The notes under the pieces are model-generated. The model was not told the DNA's origin. It saw nothing but the letters and a program-made list of their open reading frames with translations, and did no database searches. From NCBI RefSeq assembly GCF_000265205.3, contig NC_018000.1, forward strand, positions 1,984,001 through 2,048,000: a stretch of DNA of 64,000 nt, given 5' to 3'. The first letter of the stretch is position 1, and the number at the start of each line of letters is the position of its first letter. Below are positions 8,658 to 17,918 of the stretch, piece by piece. Position numbers and translations under genes: made by a program. This stretch comes from Sinorhizobium fredii USDA 257 (GTDB lineage: Bacteria; Pseudomonadota; Alphaproteobacteria; Rhizobiales; Rhizobiaceae).

Positions 8658-9475
8658 CTTACTGCTCCGAATGTAAGGCCACGGGTCAGGCTCTTCTGTG
8701 CGAACCATCCTGCTGCAACAACCGGGACGTTGATCAGGGTTGCAACGGCTGCGACCTGCGCAGTGTAGAGCTGACCGAAGCTGAGGAATTTCTGAAGAAA
8801 GACCGGCAGAGTGCTAACGGTCGTCGTCAGGTTGAGCGCGAGAAAGAACTCGTTCCAGGCAAAGATGCCGCACAGGAGCGCCGTGGACGCGAGGCCAGGC
8901 TTGATCAGGGGGATGATGATCTGCGTCATCTCCCGGAAGCGCCCCGCTCCGTCGACCTCGACGGCGTCGAACACGTCACGCGGGATTTCCACCATGAATG
9001 AGCGGATCATCCATATCGCCAGCGGCAGGTTCATCGAGACGTACACAATGATCAGCACGGTGGACGTGTTCAAAAGGTCGAAGGTTCGGGCGACGAGGTA
9101 GATCGGCACGATACCGGCAGCGATCGGCATCATCTTCGTCGAGATGAAGAAGAAGAGGACGTCGCGCCATTTGGGGACCGGCCGCACCGTCAGAGCGAAG
9201 GCTGCCGGGATGGCAAGCACGATGACGATTGCCGTCGAGGTCAGGGTGACCAGCACGGAGACGGTCAGGAAGGCAGCAAAGTCGTTCTCGAAGATGCGTT
9301 GGTAGTGCTCGAGTGTCGGGGTGAAGAACAGCTTCGGCGGATAGCTGACGGCGTCCTGCTCGGTCTTGAAACTCGTAAGGATCATCCAGCCGATCGGCGC
9401 GAACATCACGAAGGTACCAAGCCAAGTGAGAGCGGTCAGCAGGGCATCGACGCGGCTGGCTCGACGAAGACTCAT
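8654..9475 (-). CDS. Sugar ABC transporter permease (MalG type)
   Basis: About 273 residues with roughly six membrane segments and the inner-membrane EAA-type loop DAVEVDGAGRF...IIIP that contacts the ATPase. An N-terminal segment ALTWLGTFVMFAPIGWMILTS is typical of MalG. The ATG at 9475 overlaps the stop of the preceding permease as ATGA, which settles the start against longer in-frame extensions. Its partners are the MalF-type permease just upstream, the ATPase at 4275-5372 and the binding protein at 10481-11845. Confidence 0.92.
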   Translation of the reverse strand: MSLRRASRVDALLTALTWLGTFVMFAPIGWMILTSFKTEQDAVSYPPKLFFTPTLEHYQRIFENDFAAFLTVSVLVTLTSTAIVIVLAIPAAFALTVRPVPKWRDVLFFFISTKMMPIAAGIVPIYLVARTFDLLNTSTVLIIVYVSMNLPLAIWMIRSFMVEIPRDVFDAVEVDGAGRFREMTQIIIPLIKPGLASTALLCGIFAWNEFFLALNLTTTVSTLPVFLQKFLSFGQLYTAQVAAVATLINVPVVAAGWFAQKSLTRGLTFGAVR

Positions 9476-10419
9476 GCCCGACCTCCTTCCTTGAAGATTC
9501 CGGAGACGACGCGCAGCATCGGCACCGTCAGGGCGATCGCAAATGCCAGGGCGATCATGCCGAAGGCCGAAGCGCGCCCGAGATCGAAGGCGCTGAAGGC
9601 CTCCAGGTAGACGTAGTAGGACAGGTTCGTGGTCGCATAGGCCGGGCCGCCGTTGGTGAGGATGGCGATCGCGGCAAAGTTCTCGAGCACATACATCGCT
9701 GTCAGCAGCGCCGTGAGTTCGATGAACGGGCGCAGATGCGGCAGCATCAGGCGGCGGAAAGTGTAGAACCGCCCGGCGCCATCCACTGCGGCTGCCTCCG
9801 CGACTTCGGTCGGAAACGACTGCATTCCGGCAAGCAGGATCAGCAATGCGAAAGCGGACCACTGCCATGTCGTCAGCAGGATGATCGTCAGCCGCGGGTA
9901 TTGGCTGATCCAGTTGACCCGGCCGAGACCGACCGCGTCCGTCATCCAGCCGAGGATACCGAAAGTCGGATCATAGATTCCGGTCTTCCAGAACAGCGCA
10001 GCAGCCACCGGCATGATGAAAAAGGGCGTAATGGCGAGCGTGCGCGCAATCGTGCGCCCGCCGAACTCCCGATTGAGGCCGGCGGCGAGCAGCCCGCCGA
10101 CGATCACGGATGCGATCACGATCGACCCCGTCATAACAACAGTGTTGAACACGGCTTTCAGGAAGACGGCATCATTGAATGCATTCAAGAAGTTGCGGAA
10201 CCAGACGAAGCGCGGGGCACTTGTGGACACCAGGTTCCAGCGCTGCAGGCTGTAGTAAAGGGTGATGATGAATGGCAGCTGGGTGACGCTGAGCACCACG
10301 ACAAGAGCAGGAAGCAGCGGAAGGCGATCCCACCAGCCCTTGACGAAGGCGCTGCGCACGCGTGACGCGCGCTTTCCGCTCTGCAGTGACAACGACAAAG
10401 CCATTAAAAGATTCCGCAT
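9472..10419 (-). CDS. Sugar ABC transporter permease (MalF type)
   Basis: About 315 residues with a short cytoplasmic N-terminus, about six membrane helices and the EAA loop EAAAVDGAGRFYTFRRLMLP. The start is ATG 10419; an ATG five codons later (MALSLSL) has a slightly better ribosome site. It forms the channel with the MalG-type permease whose start overlaps its stop. The gene follows the binding-protein gene by 61 bases that include a strong hairpin. Confidence 0.9.
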   Translation of the reverse strand: MRNLLMALSLSLQSGKRASRVRSAFVKGWWDRLPLLPALVVVLSVTQLPFIITLYYSLQRWNLVSTSAPRFVWFRNFLNAFNDAVFLKAVFNTVVMTGSIVIASVIVGGLLAAGLNREFGGRTIARTLAITPFFIMPVAAALFWKTGIYDPTFGILGWMTDAVGLGRVNWISQYPRLTIILLTTWQWSAFALLILLAGMQSFPTEVAEAAAVDGAGRFYTFRRLMLPHLRPFIELTALLTAMYVLENFAAIAILTNGGPAYATTNLSYYVYLEAFSAFDLGRASAFGMIALAFAIALTVPMLRVVSGIFKEGGRA

Positions 10420-10441
10420 GTTTGATCGAGCAGGGATGTTC

Positions 10442-10471
10442 GGCGAGCCGCAGGGAGGACTGCGGCCCGCC
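10442..10471 (-). terminator. Intercistronic stem-loop after the binding-protein gene
   Basis: GGCGAGCCGCAG (10442-10453) and CTGCGGCCCGCC (10460-10471) pair over 12 positions with one wobble around a 6-base loop. There is no T-run, so it probably acts as a leaky terminator or 3' RNA stabiliser, keeping binding-protein mRNA above permease mRNA. Confidence 0.55.
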
Positions 10472-10480
10472 AGGGCTGCA

Positions 10481-11845
10481 CTACTTTATGTAGCCCGCGT
10501 CGGTCATGATCTCCCGGATCTTCTCCTCGCTCGCGGCGATGGCCTCGTCGGCGCTCATCTGACCACTGATTGCGCCAGCGAGCTGCTGGGAGGTGAAATC
10601 GCCGATCTGCTCGAATTCGGGGATCGTCACGTACTGGACGCCGGTATAGGGAACCGGATCGACGGTCGGCTTCAGCGGGTCTGCAGCACTAATCGAAGCC
10701 AACGTCAGATCGGCGTAGTCGCTGGTCGCCTTCTGATACTCCGGAAGCATGTAGGTGGATTTGCGCGAACCCGGAGGCACGGTGCCCCAGCCGGCTTTCT
10801 CACCAGCAAGCTTGATGTACTCCTCGCTGGTAAGCCAGGAAATCAGCTCCCAGGCGGCGTCTTGATGCTTACTGGTCTTCGGAATGGCGAGACCCCAGGC
10901 CCAGAGCCAGCCAGAACCATTCTTCTCCTTGATGGGCGCCAGGGCGAAACCCACGTTGCCCTTCACCTCGGGCGAGGCCTGATCCAGCACGGGACCTGCG
11001 AAAACCGTGTCGTCGTACCACATCGCCGCCTTGCCTTGGGTGAACAGCTGCAGGCATTCCTGCCAGCCGTCCTTCGCCGCGTCGGGCTGGCCGTGCTCCT
11101 TGAGCAGATTGACGTAGAAGTTGATCGCGTCCTTGGTCTTCGGGGCGCTGAGCTGGGGTTCCCAGTTTTCGTCGAACCAGCGGCCGCCGAAGGTGTTGAT
11201 CACCGTGGTGAGCGGCGCAAGGCTTTGGCCCCAGCCCGGAATGCCGCGCAGGCAGATGCCCGCGGTGTTCGTCGAGTCATCATCGAGTTTCGCGGCAAAC
11301 TCCGCGATCTGGTCCCAGGTCGGCTGCTCCGGCATTGTCAAGCCGGCCTTTTCGAAGAGATCCTTGCGATAGAACATGAAGGATGACGAGCCGTAGAAGG
11401 GCGTCGCATACATGTCGCCCTTGAAGGAGACGAGGTCCCGGATCGGCTTGATCAGGTCGTCGGCATTCCATTCCTTGTCGTTGGCGACGTATTCCTGGCT
11501 GAGATTGGTGATCCAGCCCTTTTCTGCCCAGAGAGGTACTTCATACGCGCCGATCATAACGATGTCGAACTGACCGGAGTTCGTCGCCACGTCCTTGAGG
11601 ACGGTTGGTCGAAGCTGGTTTTCAGGCAAGGTCTGGAACTTGACCTTGATGTCAGGATGCTTGGCGTAGAAGTTGTCGATCAGCTTGGCAGCGGTCTGCA
11701 TCTGCGGATTTGCGGCGAGCGCGACGGTGAGCGTGACCTCCTCCGAGTGTGCCGCAGGCGCAGCAAACACTCCGAGAGCCACCGAAAGCGCAAGCGTGCT
11801 CACGCGCGAACCGGCACAGGCGGTTCGCCCCTTAATCGTAGACAT
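10481..11845 (-). CDS. Sugar ABC transporter substrate-binding protein (family 1, MalE-like)
   Basis: A 454-residue exported protein. A Sec signal peptide (LALSVALGVFAAPAAHS, cut before EEVTL) is followed by a family 1 extracellular solute-binding fold with features such as FDIVMIGAYEVPLWAEKGWI, YATPFYGSSSFMFYRKDLFEKAG and KGKAAMWYD-like QGKAAMWYD. It is the first gene of the minus-strand operon and faces the GntR regulator across a 257-base gap carrying probable operators. It delivers the substrate, probably a polyol or sugar, to the permeases at 8654-10419. Confidence 0.92.
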   Translation of the reverse strand: MSTIKGRTACAGSRVSTLALSVALGVFAAPAAHSEEVTLTVALAANPQMQTAAKLIDNFYAKHPDIKVKFQTLPENQLRPTVLKDVATNSGQFDIVMIGAYEVPLWAEKGWITNLSQEYVANDKEWNADDLIKPIRDLVSFKGDMYATPFYGSSSFMFYRKDLFEKAGLTMPEQPTWDQIAEFAAKLDDDSTNTAGICLRGIPGWGQSLAPLTTVINTFGGRWFDENWEPQLSAPKTKDAINFYVNLLKEHGQPDAAKDGWQECLQLFTQGKAAMWYDDTVFAGPVLDQASPEVKGNVGFALAPIKEKNGSGWLWAWGLAIPKTSKHQDAAWELISWLTSEEYIKLAGEKAGWGTVPPGSRKSTYMLPEYQKATSDYADLTLASISAADPLKPTVDPVPYTGVQYVTIPEFEQIGDFTSQQLAGAISGQMSADEAIAASEEKIREIMTDAGYIK

Positions 11846-11921
11846 TGAGACTACCTCTCTCCCACTAAGATCCGACCTGATTGTCGGAACCTCCCATCGG
11901 CGACACTTCGCGCTGTCGCCT

Positions 11922-11977
11922 TACAGTAGGATCGTCTCCATTCTCACGTTCCTACTGTAGGTCTTGTACGTACATAA
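11922..11977. promoter_or_regulatory. Operator region of the binding-protein operon
   Basis: An inverted repeat TACAGTAGGA (11922-11931) and TCCTACTGTA (11950-11959) is exact over 10 bases with an 18-base spacer. Five bases on lies TTGTACGTACATAA (11964-11977), which contains the 10-base palindrome TGTACGTACA. The latter shares the core CGTACATAA with a site just before the gntR start. The region lies upstream of the minus-strand operon, where its promoter must be. GntR/UTRA regulators bind such short palindromes; assignment to this regulator is inference. Confidence 0.55.
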
Positions 11978-12066
11978 ATCGAAGAAAAGCGTCAATGCGT
12001 TTGTTGGTTGCGGCCAAAAAAATATCGAAAGGATGAAAATGGACGAGCGCGAGAAACCGCTGTACG

Positions 12067-12082
12067 GTATGTGCGTACATAA
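12067..12082. promoter_or_regulatory. Second GntR-type operator, before gntR
   Basis: The near-palindrome TATGTGCGTACATA (12068-12081) followed by A matches the first site through CGTACATAA. It ends 20 bases before the regulator's ATG, so binding here would block the regulator's own transcription. Two matching sites, one in front of each divergent unit, fit autoregulated control. Confidence 0.5.
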
Positions 12083-12102
12083 CGGCCCCATATGATGAAT
12101 CA

Positions 12103-12870
12103 ATGGAAACAATCAATCGCACTTCCGCCGAGCCATATTATCTCCAGCTCGCGCGCATTCTCGAGAACCAGATCAAGAGCGGAAAATTCAAGGCGGGCGA
12201 TCGCGTCCCCGGCGAGACGGAACTTTGTCGGTCCTTCGACCTCGCCCGCTCCACAGTGCGCGAAACTCTTCGCGCGCTTGAGCAGCAACGACTAATTCGC
12301 ATGGTGCCCCGCCGTGGCGCCTACGTGAACGATCCGAACGATAATCAGTGGAAGCTCCAGGTAACCCAAGGCTTTCTCGAGACGGAGGCGCACTCCCCTG
12401 ACAGATCCATTGACACCGCCGTCATACAATCCGGATTCGAGCCGCTCCCCTCCTTTGCGTCGAAGGCTCTCGGACTGAACGATGGCGAGCGCGGATTTGT
12501 GCTGGAGCGCGTGCGCCATATCGACGGCAAGGCGGCTATGCACTCGACGAATTATCTCCCCGCGGATGTGGGAGCGGTCCTAATCGGCAAGCCAGTCCTG
12601 GAGGGCAAGGCATCCCTCAACCAGACACTCCGCCAAGCCGGCTTCTCGATCTTTGCGGCGCGGCGGGAGGTGGCTGCCATAGCAGCTCCGGCCGACACTG
12701 CGAAAGAGCTTGGCCTGGCTCGCGGTGCTCCAGTGCTGCTGATCCAGTCGACATCGCGCGGCGAGGACGGACGCCCCTTCGACTTCTACCGCTCCTTTGT
12801 CCGGAGCGACGTCGTCACCATTTCGGTCGACGCCGAAGCGCACGGCGAGCCAGCCAGGGGCGATGCCTAA
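12103..12870 (+). CDS. GntR-family transcriptional regulator (HutC/UTRA type)
   Basis: 255 residues. The N-terminal winged helix-turn-helix shows YYLQLARILENQIKSG, GDRVPGETELCRSFDLARSTVRETL and VPRRGAYV. The C-terminal part (from about residue 95) is a UTRA ligand domain ending in the usual FDFYRSFVRSD. The family mostly represses catabolic operons and is released by a sugar or sugar phosphate. It faces the ABC-transporter/kinase operon across a gap holding two copies of a CGTACATAA-type site, so local repression and autoregulation are likely. Confidence 0.9.
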   Translation: METINRTSAEPYYLQLARILENQIKSGKFKAGDRVPGETELCRSFDLARSTVRETLRALEQQRLIRMVPRRGAYVNDPNDNQWKLQVTQGFLETEAHSPDRSIDTAVIQSGFEPLPSFASKALGLNDGERGFVLERVRHIDGKAAMHSTNYLPADVGAVLIGKPVLEGKASLNQTLRQAGFSIFAARREVAAIAAPADTAKELGLARGAPVLLIQSTSRGEDGRPFDFYRSFVRSDVVTISVDAEAHGEPARGDA

Positions 12871-13065
12871 CACCGGAAATGACCAGTGCTCGCTAGTGAA
12901 GGCGTATACGAGGCTTCGGCAATTCCGGCAAGCGCTACGGCCCTGGCGCATTCGAATGAGCGTCGCCGAATCGCCCACATCGACACCAAACCGGAAACGA
13001 AAGTTCACCGGGTTCGTCAGCCGGGCTCCCGTTGCACGAAAGACGCGTCTGGAGGCCTGGTCCGC

Positions 13066-14505
13066 TCACGCGTTCAGCACCTTTCCGTAGGCGTCGAGCA
13101 CGCTCTCCTTCATCATTTCCGAGAGCGTCGGATGCGGGAAGATCGTGTGCATCAACTCCTCTTCCGTCGTCTCCAGGTTCATGGCGACGACGAAGCCCTG
13201 GATCAGTTCGGTCACCTCTGCGCCGACCATGTGCGCGCCGAGGAGTTCGCCGGTCTTCTTGTCGAAGATCGTCTTGATCAGGCCCTGGTCTTCGCCCAGC
13301 GCGATCGCCTTGCCGTTGGCGCCGAAGCTGTAGCGGCCGACACGAATGTCGCGACCGAGTTCCTTGGCCCTGGCTTCAGTCAGGCCGACGGAGGCGACCT
13401 GCGGGTCGCAATAGGTGCAGCCCGGGATCTTGCCCTTGTCGAGTGCATGGACGCCCGGAACACCGGCGATCTTTTCGACGCAGATCACACCTTCATGCTC
13501 GGCCTTGTGTGCGAGCATCGGCGGGCCGGCCACGTCACCGATCGCGTAGATGCCGGCAACATTGGTCTTGCCGTAGCCGTCGGTGACGATGCAGCCGCGG
13601 CTGGTCTCGACGCGCAGCGCCTCGAGTCCAAGATTCTCGATATTTCCCTGGACGCCGATGGCGGAGATCAGCCGGTCCGCCTTGATCTGCGTGACTTTGC
13701 CGTCCTTCGTCTCGACATGGGCGGTCACGTCGTTGGCGCCCTTCTCGACCTTCGTCACCTTGGCGTCGGTGAAAATCTTGAGGCCGCGCTTCTCGAGTTG
13801 CTTGCGGGCGACGGCGGAGATCTCCGAATCCTCGACCGGCATGATTTGGGGCAGCAGCTCGACGACCGTCACATCGACGCCCATGGACCGGTAGAAGCTC
13901 GCGAATTCGATGCCGATCGCGCCGGAGCCCATGACGAGCATGGTCTTCGGCAACTCCTCGGGCTTCATCGCTTCGAAATAGGTCCAGATCAGCTTGCCGT
14001 CCGGCTCGATGCCGGGCAGTGCCCGCGGCCGGGCGCCGGTGGCGATGATGATGTGCTTGGCCGTGTAGGTGCCCTCGCCCTTTACCCCCTTCGGAACGGG
14101 GTTCTGCGGCTGGACGGCTGGCTTCGACGGCGCGCCGACGGCGATCTCGCCGGGCTTGGTGAGCTTCGCCTCGCCCCAGATCACGTCAACCTTGTTCTTC
14201 TTCATGAGGAAGGCGACGCCGCCGTTCAGCCGCGCCGACACGGCGCGCGAGCGGGCGACGACATCCTTGACGTTGGCTGTCATCTTGCCTTCGAGCGTCA
14301 GGCCGTAGTTCTTGGCGTGGTTCGCATGGTCGAGGATTTCGGCGGAACGCAGCAGCGCCTTGGTCGGGATGCAGCCCCAGTTGAGGCAGATGCCGCCCAG
14401 GTGCTCGCGTTCGACGATCGCCGTCTTCAAGCCCAGTTGCGCCGAGCGGATGGCGGTGACATAGCCGCCCGGGCCCGAACCGATAACGATGACGTCGTAG
14501 GACAT
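13066..14505 (-). CDS. lpdA: Dihydrolipoyl dehydrogenase (E3)
   Basis: A flavoprotein of about 479 residues that reoxidises dihydrolipoamide with NAD+. Visible are the FAD motif VIGSGPGGYVTA, the redox disulfide GGICLNWGCIPTK, the NAD motif MGSGAIGIEFA, the second FAD motif IYAIGDVAG and the C-terminal His-Glu pair in HPTLSE. ATG 14505 is selected because AAGGA lies six bases before it; an upstream ATG at 14511 is possible. It is the last gene of the 2-oxoacid dehydrogenase operon, 82 bases after E2. A longer linker around residues 125-140 (PKPAVQPQ-like, Pro-rich) is slightly unusual. Confidence 0.95.
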   Translation of the reverse strand: MSYDVIVIGSGPGGYVTAIRSAQLGLKTAIVEREHLGGICLNWGCIPTKALLRSAEILDHANHAKNYGLTLEGKMTANVKDVVARSRAVSARLNGGVAFLMKKNKVDVIWGEAKLTKPGEIAVGAPSKPAVQPQNPVPKGVKGEGTYTAKHIIIATGARPRALPGIEPDGKLIWTYFEAMKPEELPKTMLVMGSGAIGIEFASFYRSMGVDVTVVELLPQIMPVEDSEISAVARKQLEKRGLKIFTDAKVTKVEKGANDVTAHVETKDGKVTQIKADRLISAIGVQGNIENLGLEALRVETSRGCIVTDGYGKTNVAGIYAIGDVAGPPMLAHKAEHEGVICVEKIAGVPGVHALDKGKIPGCTYCDPQVASVGLTEARAKELGRDIRVGRYSFGANGKAIALGEDQGLIKTIFDKKTGELLGAHMVGAEVTELIQGFVVAMNLETTEEELMHTIFPHPTLSEMMKESVLDAYGKVLNA

Positions 14506-14587
14506 GAGCATTCCTTGAAAAAAAATGGGGGACGCGCCTCGGCTCGACTGCGCCGCGGTAGCGATCCCCCAGAGTTGCGGGAGGAAA

Positions 14588-15880
14588 CTAGACCAGCATG
14601 CCCAATGGATTCTCGATGAGCGCGCGGAACTTTGCGAGAAGCTCTGCGCCCAGCGCACCATCCACGGCACGATGGTCCGTGGACAGCGTCACGCTCATAA
14701 CCGTAGCAACGCCCAACTCCCCTTCTGCGGTTACCACCGGCCGCTTCTCTCCGGCGCCGACCGCCAGGATCGTGGAGTGGGGGGGATTGATGATCGCAGC
14801 GAATTCCTTCACGCCGTACATTCCGAGGTTTGACACCGCTCCCGTGCCGCCCTGGTATTCGTTGGGCTTCAGCTTTCCTGCCTTGGCACGCACGGCCAAG
14901 TCCTTCATTTCGTTCGAGATGGTCGAAAGGCTCTTTTGCTCCGCCTGGCGGATGATAGGGGTGATCAGTCCACCGGGGACGGAAACCGCCACGCCGACAT
15001 CCGAATGGCTGTGGCGCACCAGATGCTCATCCGTCCACGACACGTTAGCGTCCGGAACACCCGCCAGGGCTAGTGCATAGGCCTTGATGACGAGGTCGTT
15101 CACCGAGAGCTTGTAGGCCGGCACGCTCTCGCCCAGCGGCGCCGCAGCATTAAGCTCCGCGCGCAATTTCAGGAGCGCATCGAGCCGGCAGTCCGCCGAA
15201 AGGTAGAAGTGCGGAACAGTGCTCTTGGCCTCCACGAGCCGTCGGGCGATTGTCCGACGCATGGAGGTGTGCGCCTGAAGCTCGTAGGACCCATCGGGAA
15301 AATGCCGAAGCGCGTTCTCACCTACGATGTTATCGCCGGCCTCCGATCTGCCCGATGTCCGCGTGGGCTCCGCCTGTACCCAGGCATCAGCAACGCTGTT
15401 GGAAATCGCCAGCACATCGGCACTGACGACGCGGCCATGAGGGCCGCTCCCGGCCAGTGTGGCAAGATCCAGTCCGCGTTCCCGCGCGAGGCGCCGTGCG
15501 AGCGGCGTGGCGCGGACTGCGCTTCCAGCTTTCCGTTCGGCTGCTTCCTCTGCGGCCGGCGTCTTCGCCTCGGATACGGGCAGCGGACTTTCGGCGGTGG
15601 CCGACGGCGAAAGGGGGACGGCCGTCTCGTTGACGGCCTCTCCCTCGGCATAGATCCACGCGACGGCCGAGCCGACTGCGATATCCACGCCTTCCTTGCC
15701 GGTCACGTTGCGTAGGACTCCGCTTGCCGGCGCGTCGATTTCCATAGCCGCTTTGTCGGTCTCGATCTCGAAAAGGACGTCGCCCTCCTTCACGGCGTCG
15801 CCCTCACCGAAGAACCACTTCGAGATCCTGCCCGTGGCCATGTCCATGTCGACCTTCGGCAAAATGACTTCGGTGGCCAT
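14588..15880 (-). CDS. 2-oxoacid dehydrogenase E2 (dihydrolipoamide acyltransferase)
   Basis: About 430 residues. A single N-terminal lipoyl domain carries the lipoylated Lys in EIETDKAAMEI. After an Ala/Pro/Glu-rich linker come a peripheral-subunit-binding domain (TPLARRLARERGLDL, SGPHGRVV) and a catalytic domain with the active-site motif DHRAVDGALGAELL. ATG 15880 lies one base after the E1 beta stop behind GGGGAG, so the two are translationally coupled. E2 forms the core of the complex and transfers the acyl group to CoA. The acyl type cannot be told; acetoin- and pyruvate-type E2 proteins look alike. Confidence 0.93.
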   Translation of the reverse strand: MATEVILPKVDMDMATGRISKWFFGEGDAVKEGDVLFEIETDKAAMEIDAPASGVLRNVTGKEGVDIAVGSAVAWIYAEGEAVNETAVPLSPSATAESPLPVSEAKTPAAEEAAERKAGSAVRATPLARRLARERGLDLATLAGSGPHGRVVSADVLAISNSVADAWVQAEPTRTSGRSEAGDNIVGENALRHFPDGSYELQAHTSMRRTIARRLVEAKSTVPHFYLSADCRLDALLKLRAELNAAAPLGESVPAYKLSVNDLVIKAYALALAGVPDANVSWTDEHLVRHSHSDVGVAVSVPGGLITPIIRQAEQKSLSTISNEMKDLAVRAKAGKLKPNEYQGGTGAVSNLGMYGVKEFAAIINPPHSTILAVGAGEKRPVVTAEGELGVATVMSVTLSTDHRAVDGALGAELLAKFRALIENPLGMLV

Positions 15881-15881
15881 A

Positions 15882-16880
15882 CTATCGCACTCCCCTAACA
15901 AGGCCGCGGGCCGCATCGATTATGTCCGGCACCTGCGGGACGGCAGCCTTTTCCAGCTCGGGATTGTAGGGGATCGGCGTCTCGGACCCGCCGAGGCGCA
16001 ATATCGGAGCATCGAGGTAGTCGAACGCCTCACTTTCGGCGATCATCGCACTGATCTCCGCGCCGACACCAAGCGTTTTCACGCCCTCGTAGACGCAGAT
16101 CAGCCGAGAGGTCTTCTTCACGCTGGCGATCACCGTTTCCCGGTCGATGGGGCGGATTGAGCGAAGATCGATCACTTCCGCGCTCACGCCCTCGCCGGCA
16201 AGCACTTCCGCAGCCTCCAGGGCCTTGTGAACCATGATCGAAGTTGCGACGATCGAAACGTCGCGCCCTTCCCTGCGGACCTCCGCCTTGTTCAGCGGCA
16301 CCGTGTAGTGTCCCTCCGGAACCGGCCCCTTCATCTTGTAGAGCAGCTTGTGCTCGAAGATCATGACAGGATCCGGATCCGCCACGGCAGCAAGGAGCAT
16401 TCCTTTCACGTCATGCGGCGTCGCCGGCTGAATGACCTTCAGCCCCGGCACGTGGCCGAGCCATGCTTCCAGGCTCTGGCTGTGCTGTGCGGCAGCCCCG
16501 GTTCCGGAGCCGGCGGGGAAACGCATGACGAGTGGAACGGACACCGCACCGCCAAGCATGTAGCGCATCTTGGCCGCCTGGTTGACGATCTGCTCCATTG
16601 CGAGCGCGGCGAAATCGGAAAACTGGAATTCGAAGATCGGTCGCAAGCCGGTGACCGCTGCACCGACGGCGACACCTGCGCCGCCAAGCTCGGAAATCGG
16701 GGTATCCATGACGCGGTCGGGGCCGAAGCGGTCAATCAGATCGCCCGTCACCTGAAAGGCGCCGCCATAGACGCCGATGTCCTCGCCCATGAGGATTACG
16801 CGCTCATCCGATTCCATGGCGATCGCCATGGCTTCCTGGATGGCTTGGGAGTAGCTGATTTCTCTGACTGACGCGTTCAT
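15882..16880 (-). CDS. 2-oxoacid dehydrogenase E1 beta subunit
   Basis: 332 residues, full length for an AcoB/PdhB-type beta subunit. Family landmarks include [15 protein letters not shown] near residue 30, [39 protein letters not shown] and [11 protein letters not shown] near the end. The first ATG (16880) is one base after the E1 alpha stop. Together with E1 alpha it binds thiamine diphosphate at the interface and decarboxylates the 2-oxoacid. The lack of an N-terminal lipoyl extension separates it from rhizobial housekeeping PdhB, so it resembles acetoin-dehydrogenase-type complexes. Confidence 0.93.
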   Translation of the reverse strand: MNASVREISYSQAIQEAMAIAMESDERVILMGEDIGVYGGAFQVTGDLIDRFGPDRVMDTPISELGGAGVAVGAAVTGLRPIFEFQFSDFAALAMEQIVNQAAKMRYMLGGAVSVPLVMRFPAGSGTGAAAQHSQSLEAWLGHVPGLKVIQPATPHDVKGMLLAAVADPDPVMIFEHKLLYKMKGPVPEGHYTVPLNKAEVRREGRDVSIVATSIMVHKALEAAEVLAGEGVSAEVIDLRSIRPIDRETVIASVKKTSRLICVYEGVKTLGVGAEISAMIAESEAFDYLDAPILRLGGSETPIPYNPELEKAAVPQVPDIIDAARGLVRGVR

Positions 16881-16881
16881 G

Positions 16882-17916
16882 TCATGCCTCGAGCGTGTAG
16901 ACGTTGTCAGCGAGGCCATCGATAGACGGCATCGGGCTCGCCTTCGCGAACTCGATGCCAGCGTCGATTTCCTGCTGCACACTGCCGCGGATCGCCTCTA
17001 GCTCGTCCGACGTCGCGATCCCGAACTCGATCAACTGGGCCTCGTAGCGCTTGATCGGATCCCGATTAGTCATCCAGTCGTCGATCTCATCCTTGGTGCG
17101 ATAGCGATTGCGGTCACTTTTGGAATGTCCGCGATACCGATAGGTCTTGCATTCGATGAGCGTCGGTCCGTCGCCGCGGCGGGCCCGTTCAACCGCCTCA
17201 TGCGAAGCCTCGGCGACGTCCGACAATACGTTGCCGTCGACGATCACACCCGGCATGGAGTAGGCGGCCGCGCGATCAGCGACGTTCGCGGCCGCAGTCG
17301 AGCGGGCGGTCGACGTCGACATGCCGTAGCCGTTGTTTTCGCACACGAAAATGACCGGAAGCTTCCAAATGGCCGCCATGTTCAGCGCCTCATGGAAGGC
17401 ACCCTCGTTGTTCGCGCCGTCACCGAAGAAGCAGACGACAACCTTGCCGGTGCGGAGCCGCTTTGCGGTGAGAGCCGCGCCGACAGCGATCGGAAGCCCG
17501 CCCCCGACGATCCCATTCGCGCCAAGGTTCCCGGTCGACACATCGGCAATGTGCATCGACCCGCCGCGGCCCGCACAGTAACCGGTAGTCTTGCCAAAGA
17601 ACTCTGCGAACATCCGCTTCACTTCGGCGCCCTTGGCGATGCAGTGGCCGTGCCCGCGATGGGTAGAGGTCATCTGGTCCTCGTTGACAAGAGGCATGCA
17701 GATCCCCATCGCGCTCGCTTCCTGGCCGATGGAAAGATGCATCGTCCCGTGAATAAGTCCGCGCATATAGCACTCTTCGGCTCCTTCCTCGAACCGGCGA
17801 ATGAGGTGCATCTTTCGAAGCGCATCGAGAAGCTGCTCGCGTTGGTATTGGCGGTAGATGAAGGGCAGATTTTTGGTCTCGGCTTCCACTTGCATCGCCC
17901 GGGCGCGTCCCGACAT
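16882..17916 (-). CDS. 2-oxoacid dehydrogenase E1 alpha subunit
   Basis: About 344 residues with the thiamine-diphosphate motif [20 protein letters not shown] through CENNGYGMS, the substrate-channel sequence [12 protein letters not shown] and the phosphorylation-loop-like [18 protein letters not shown] 17916 has GGAGG seven bases upstream and lies two bases after the stop of the oxidoreductase gene. Tight coupling to that enzyme suggests the 2-oxoacid used here is made by it. It differs clearly from the pdhA-type E1 alpha at 42858, so the window carries two unrelated E1 alpha lineages. Confidence 0.93.
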   Translation of the reverse strand: MSGRARAMQVEAETKNLPFIYRQYQREQLLDALRKMHLIRRFEEGAEECYMRGLIHGTMHLSIGQEASAMGICMPLVNEDQMTSTHRGHGHCIAKGAEVKRMFAEFFGKTTGYCAGRGGSMHIADVSTGNLGANGIVGGGLPIAVGAALTAKRLRTGKVVVCFFGDGANNEGAFHEALNMAAIWKLPVIFVCENNGYGMSTSTARSTAAANVADRAAAYSMPGVIVDGNVLSDVAEASHEAVERARRGDGPTLIECKTYRYRGHSKSDRNRYRTKDEIDDWMTNRDPIKRYEAQLIEFGIATSDELEAIRGSVQQEIDAGIEFAKASPMPSIDGLADNVYTLEA

Positions 17917-17918
17917 GA

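Noticed and set aside
10262..11386. 374-codon frame opposite the binding-protein gene
   Set aside because: It crosses the permease start and the intergenic hairpin on the opposite strand and lacks any domain.
12886..14619. 577-codon plus-strand frame opposite lpdA
   Set aside because: It is exactly antisense to a dihydrolipoyl dehydrogenase with all motifs. Its Asp/Arg/Leu-rich translation is typical of a shadow frame.
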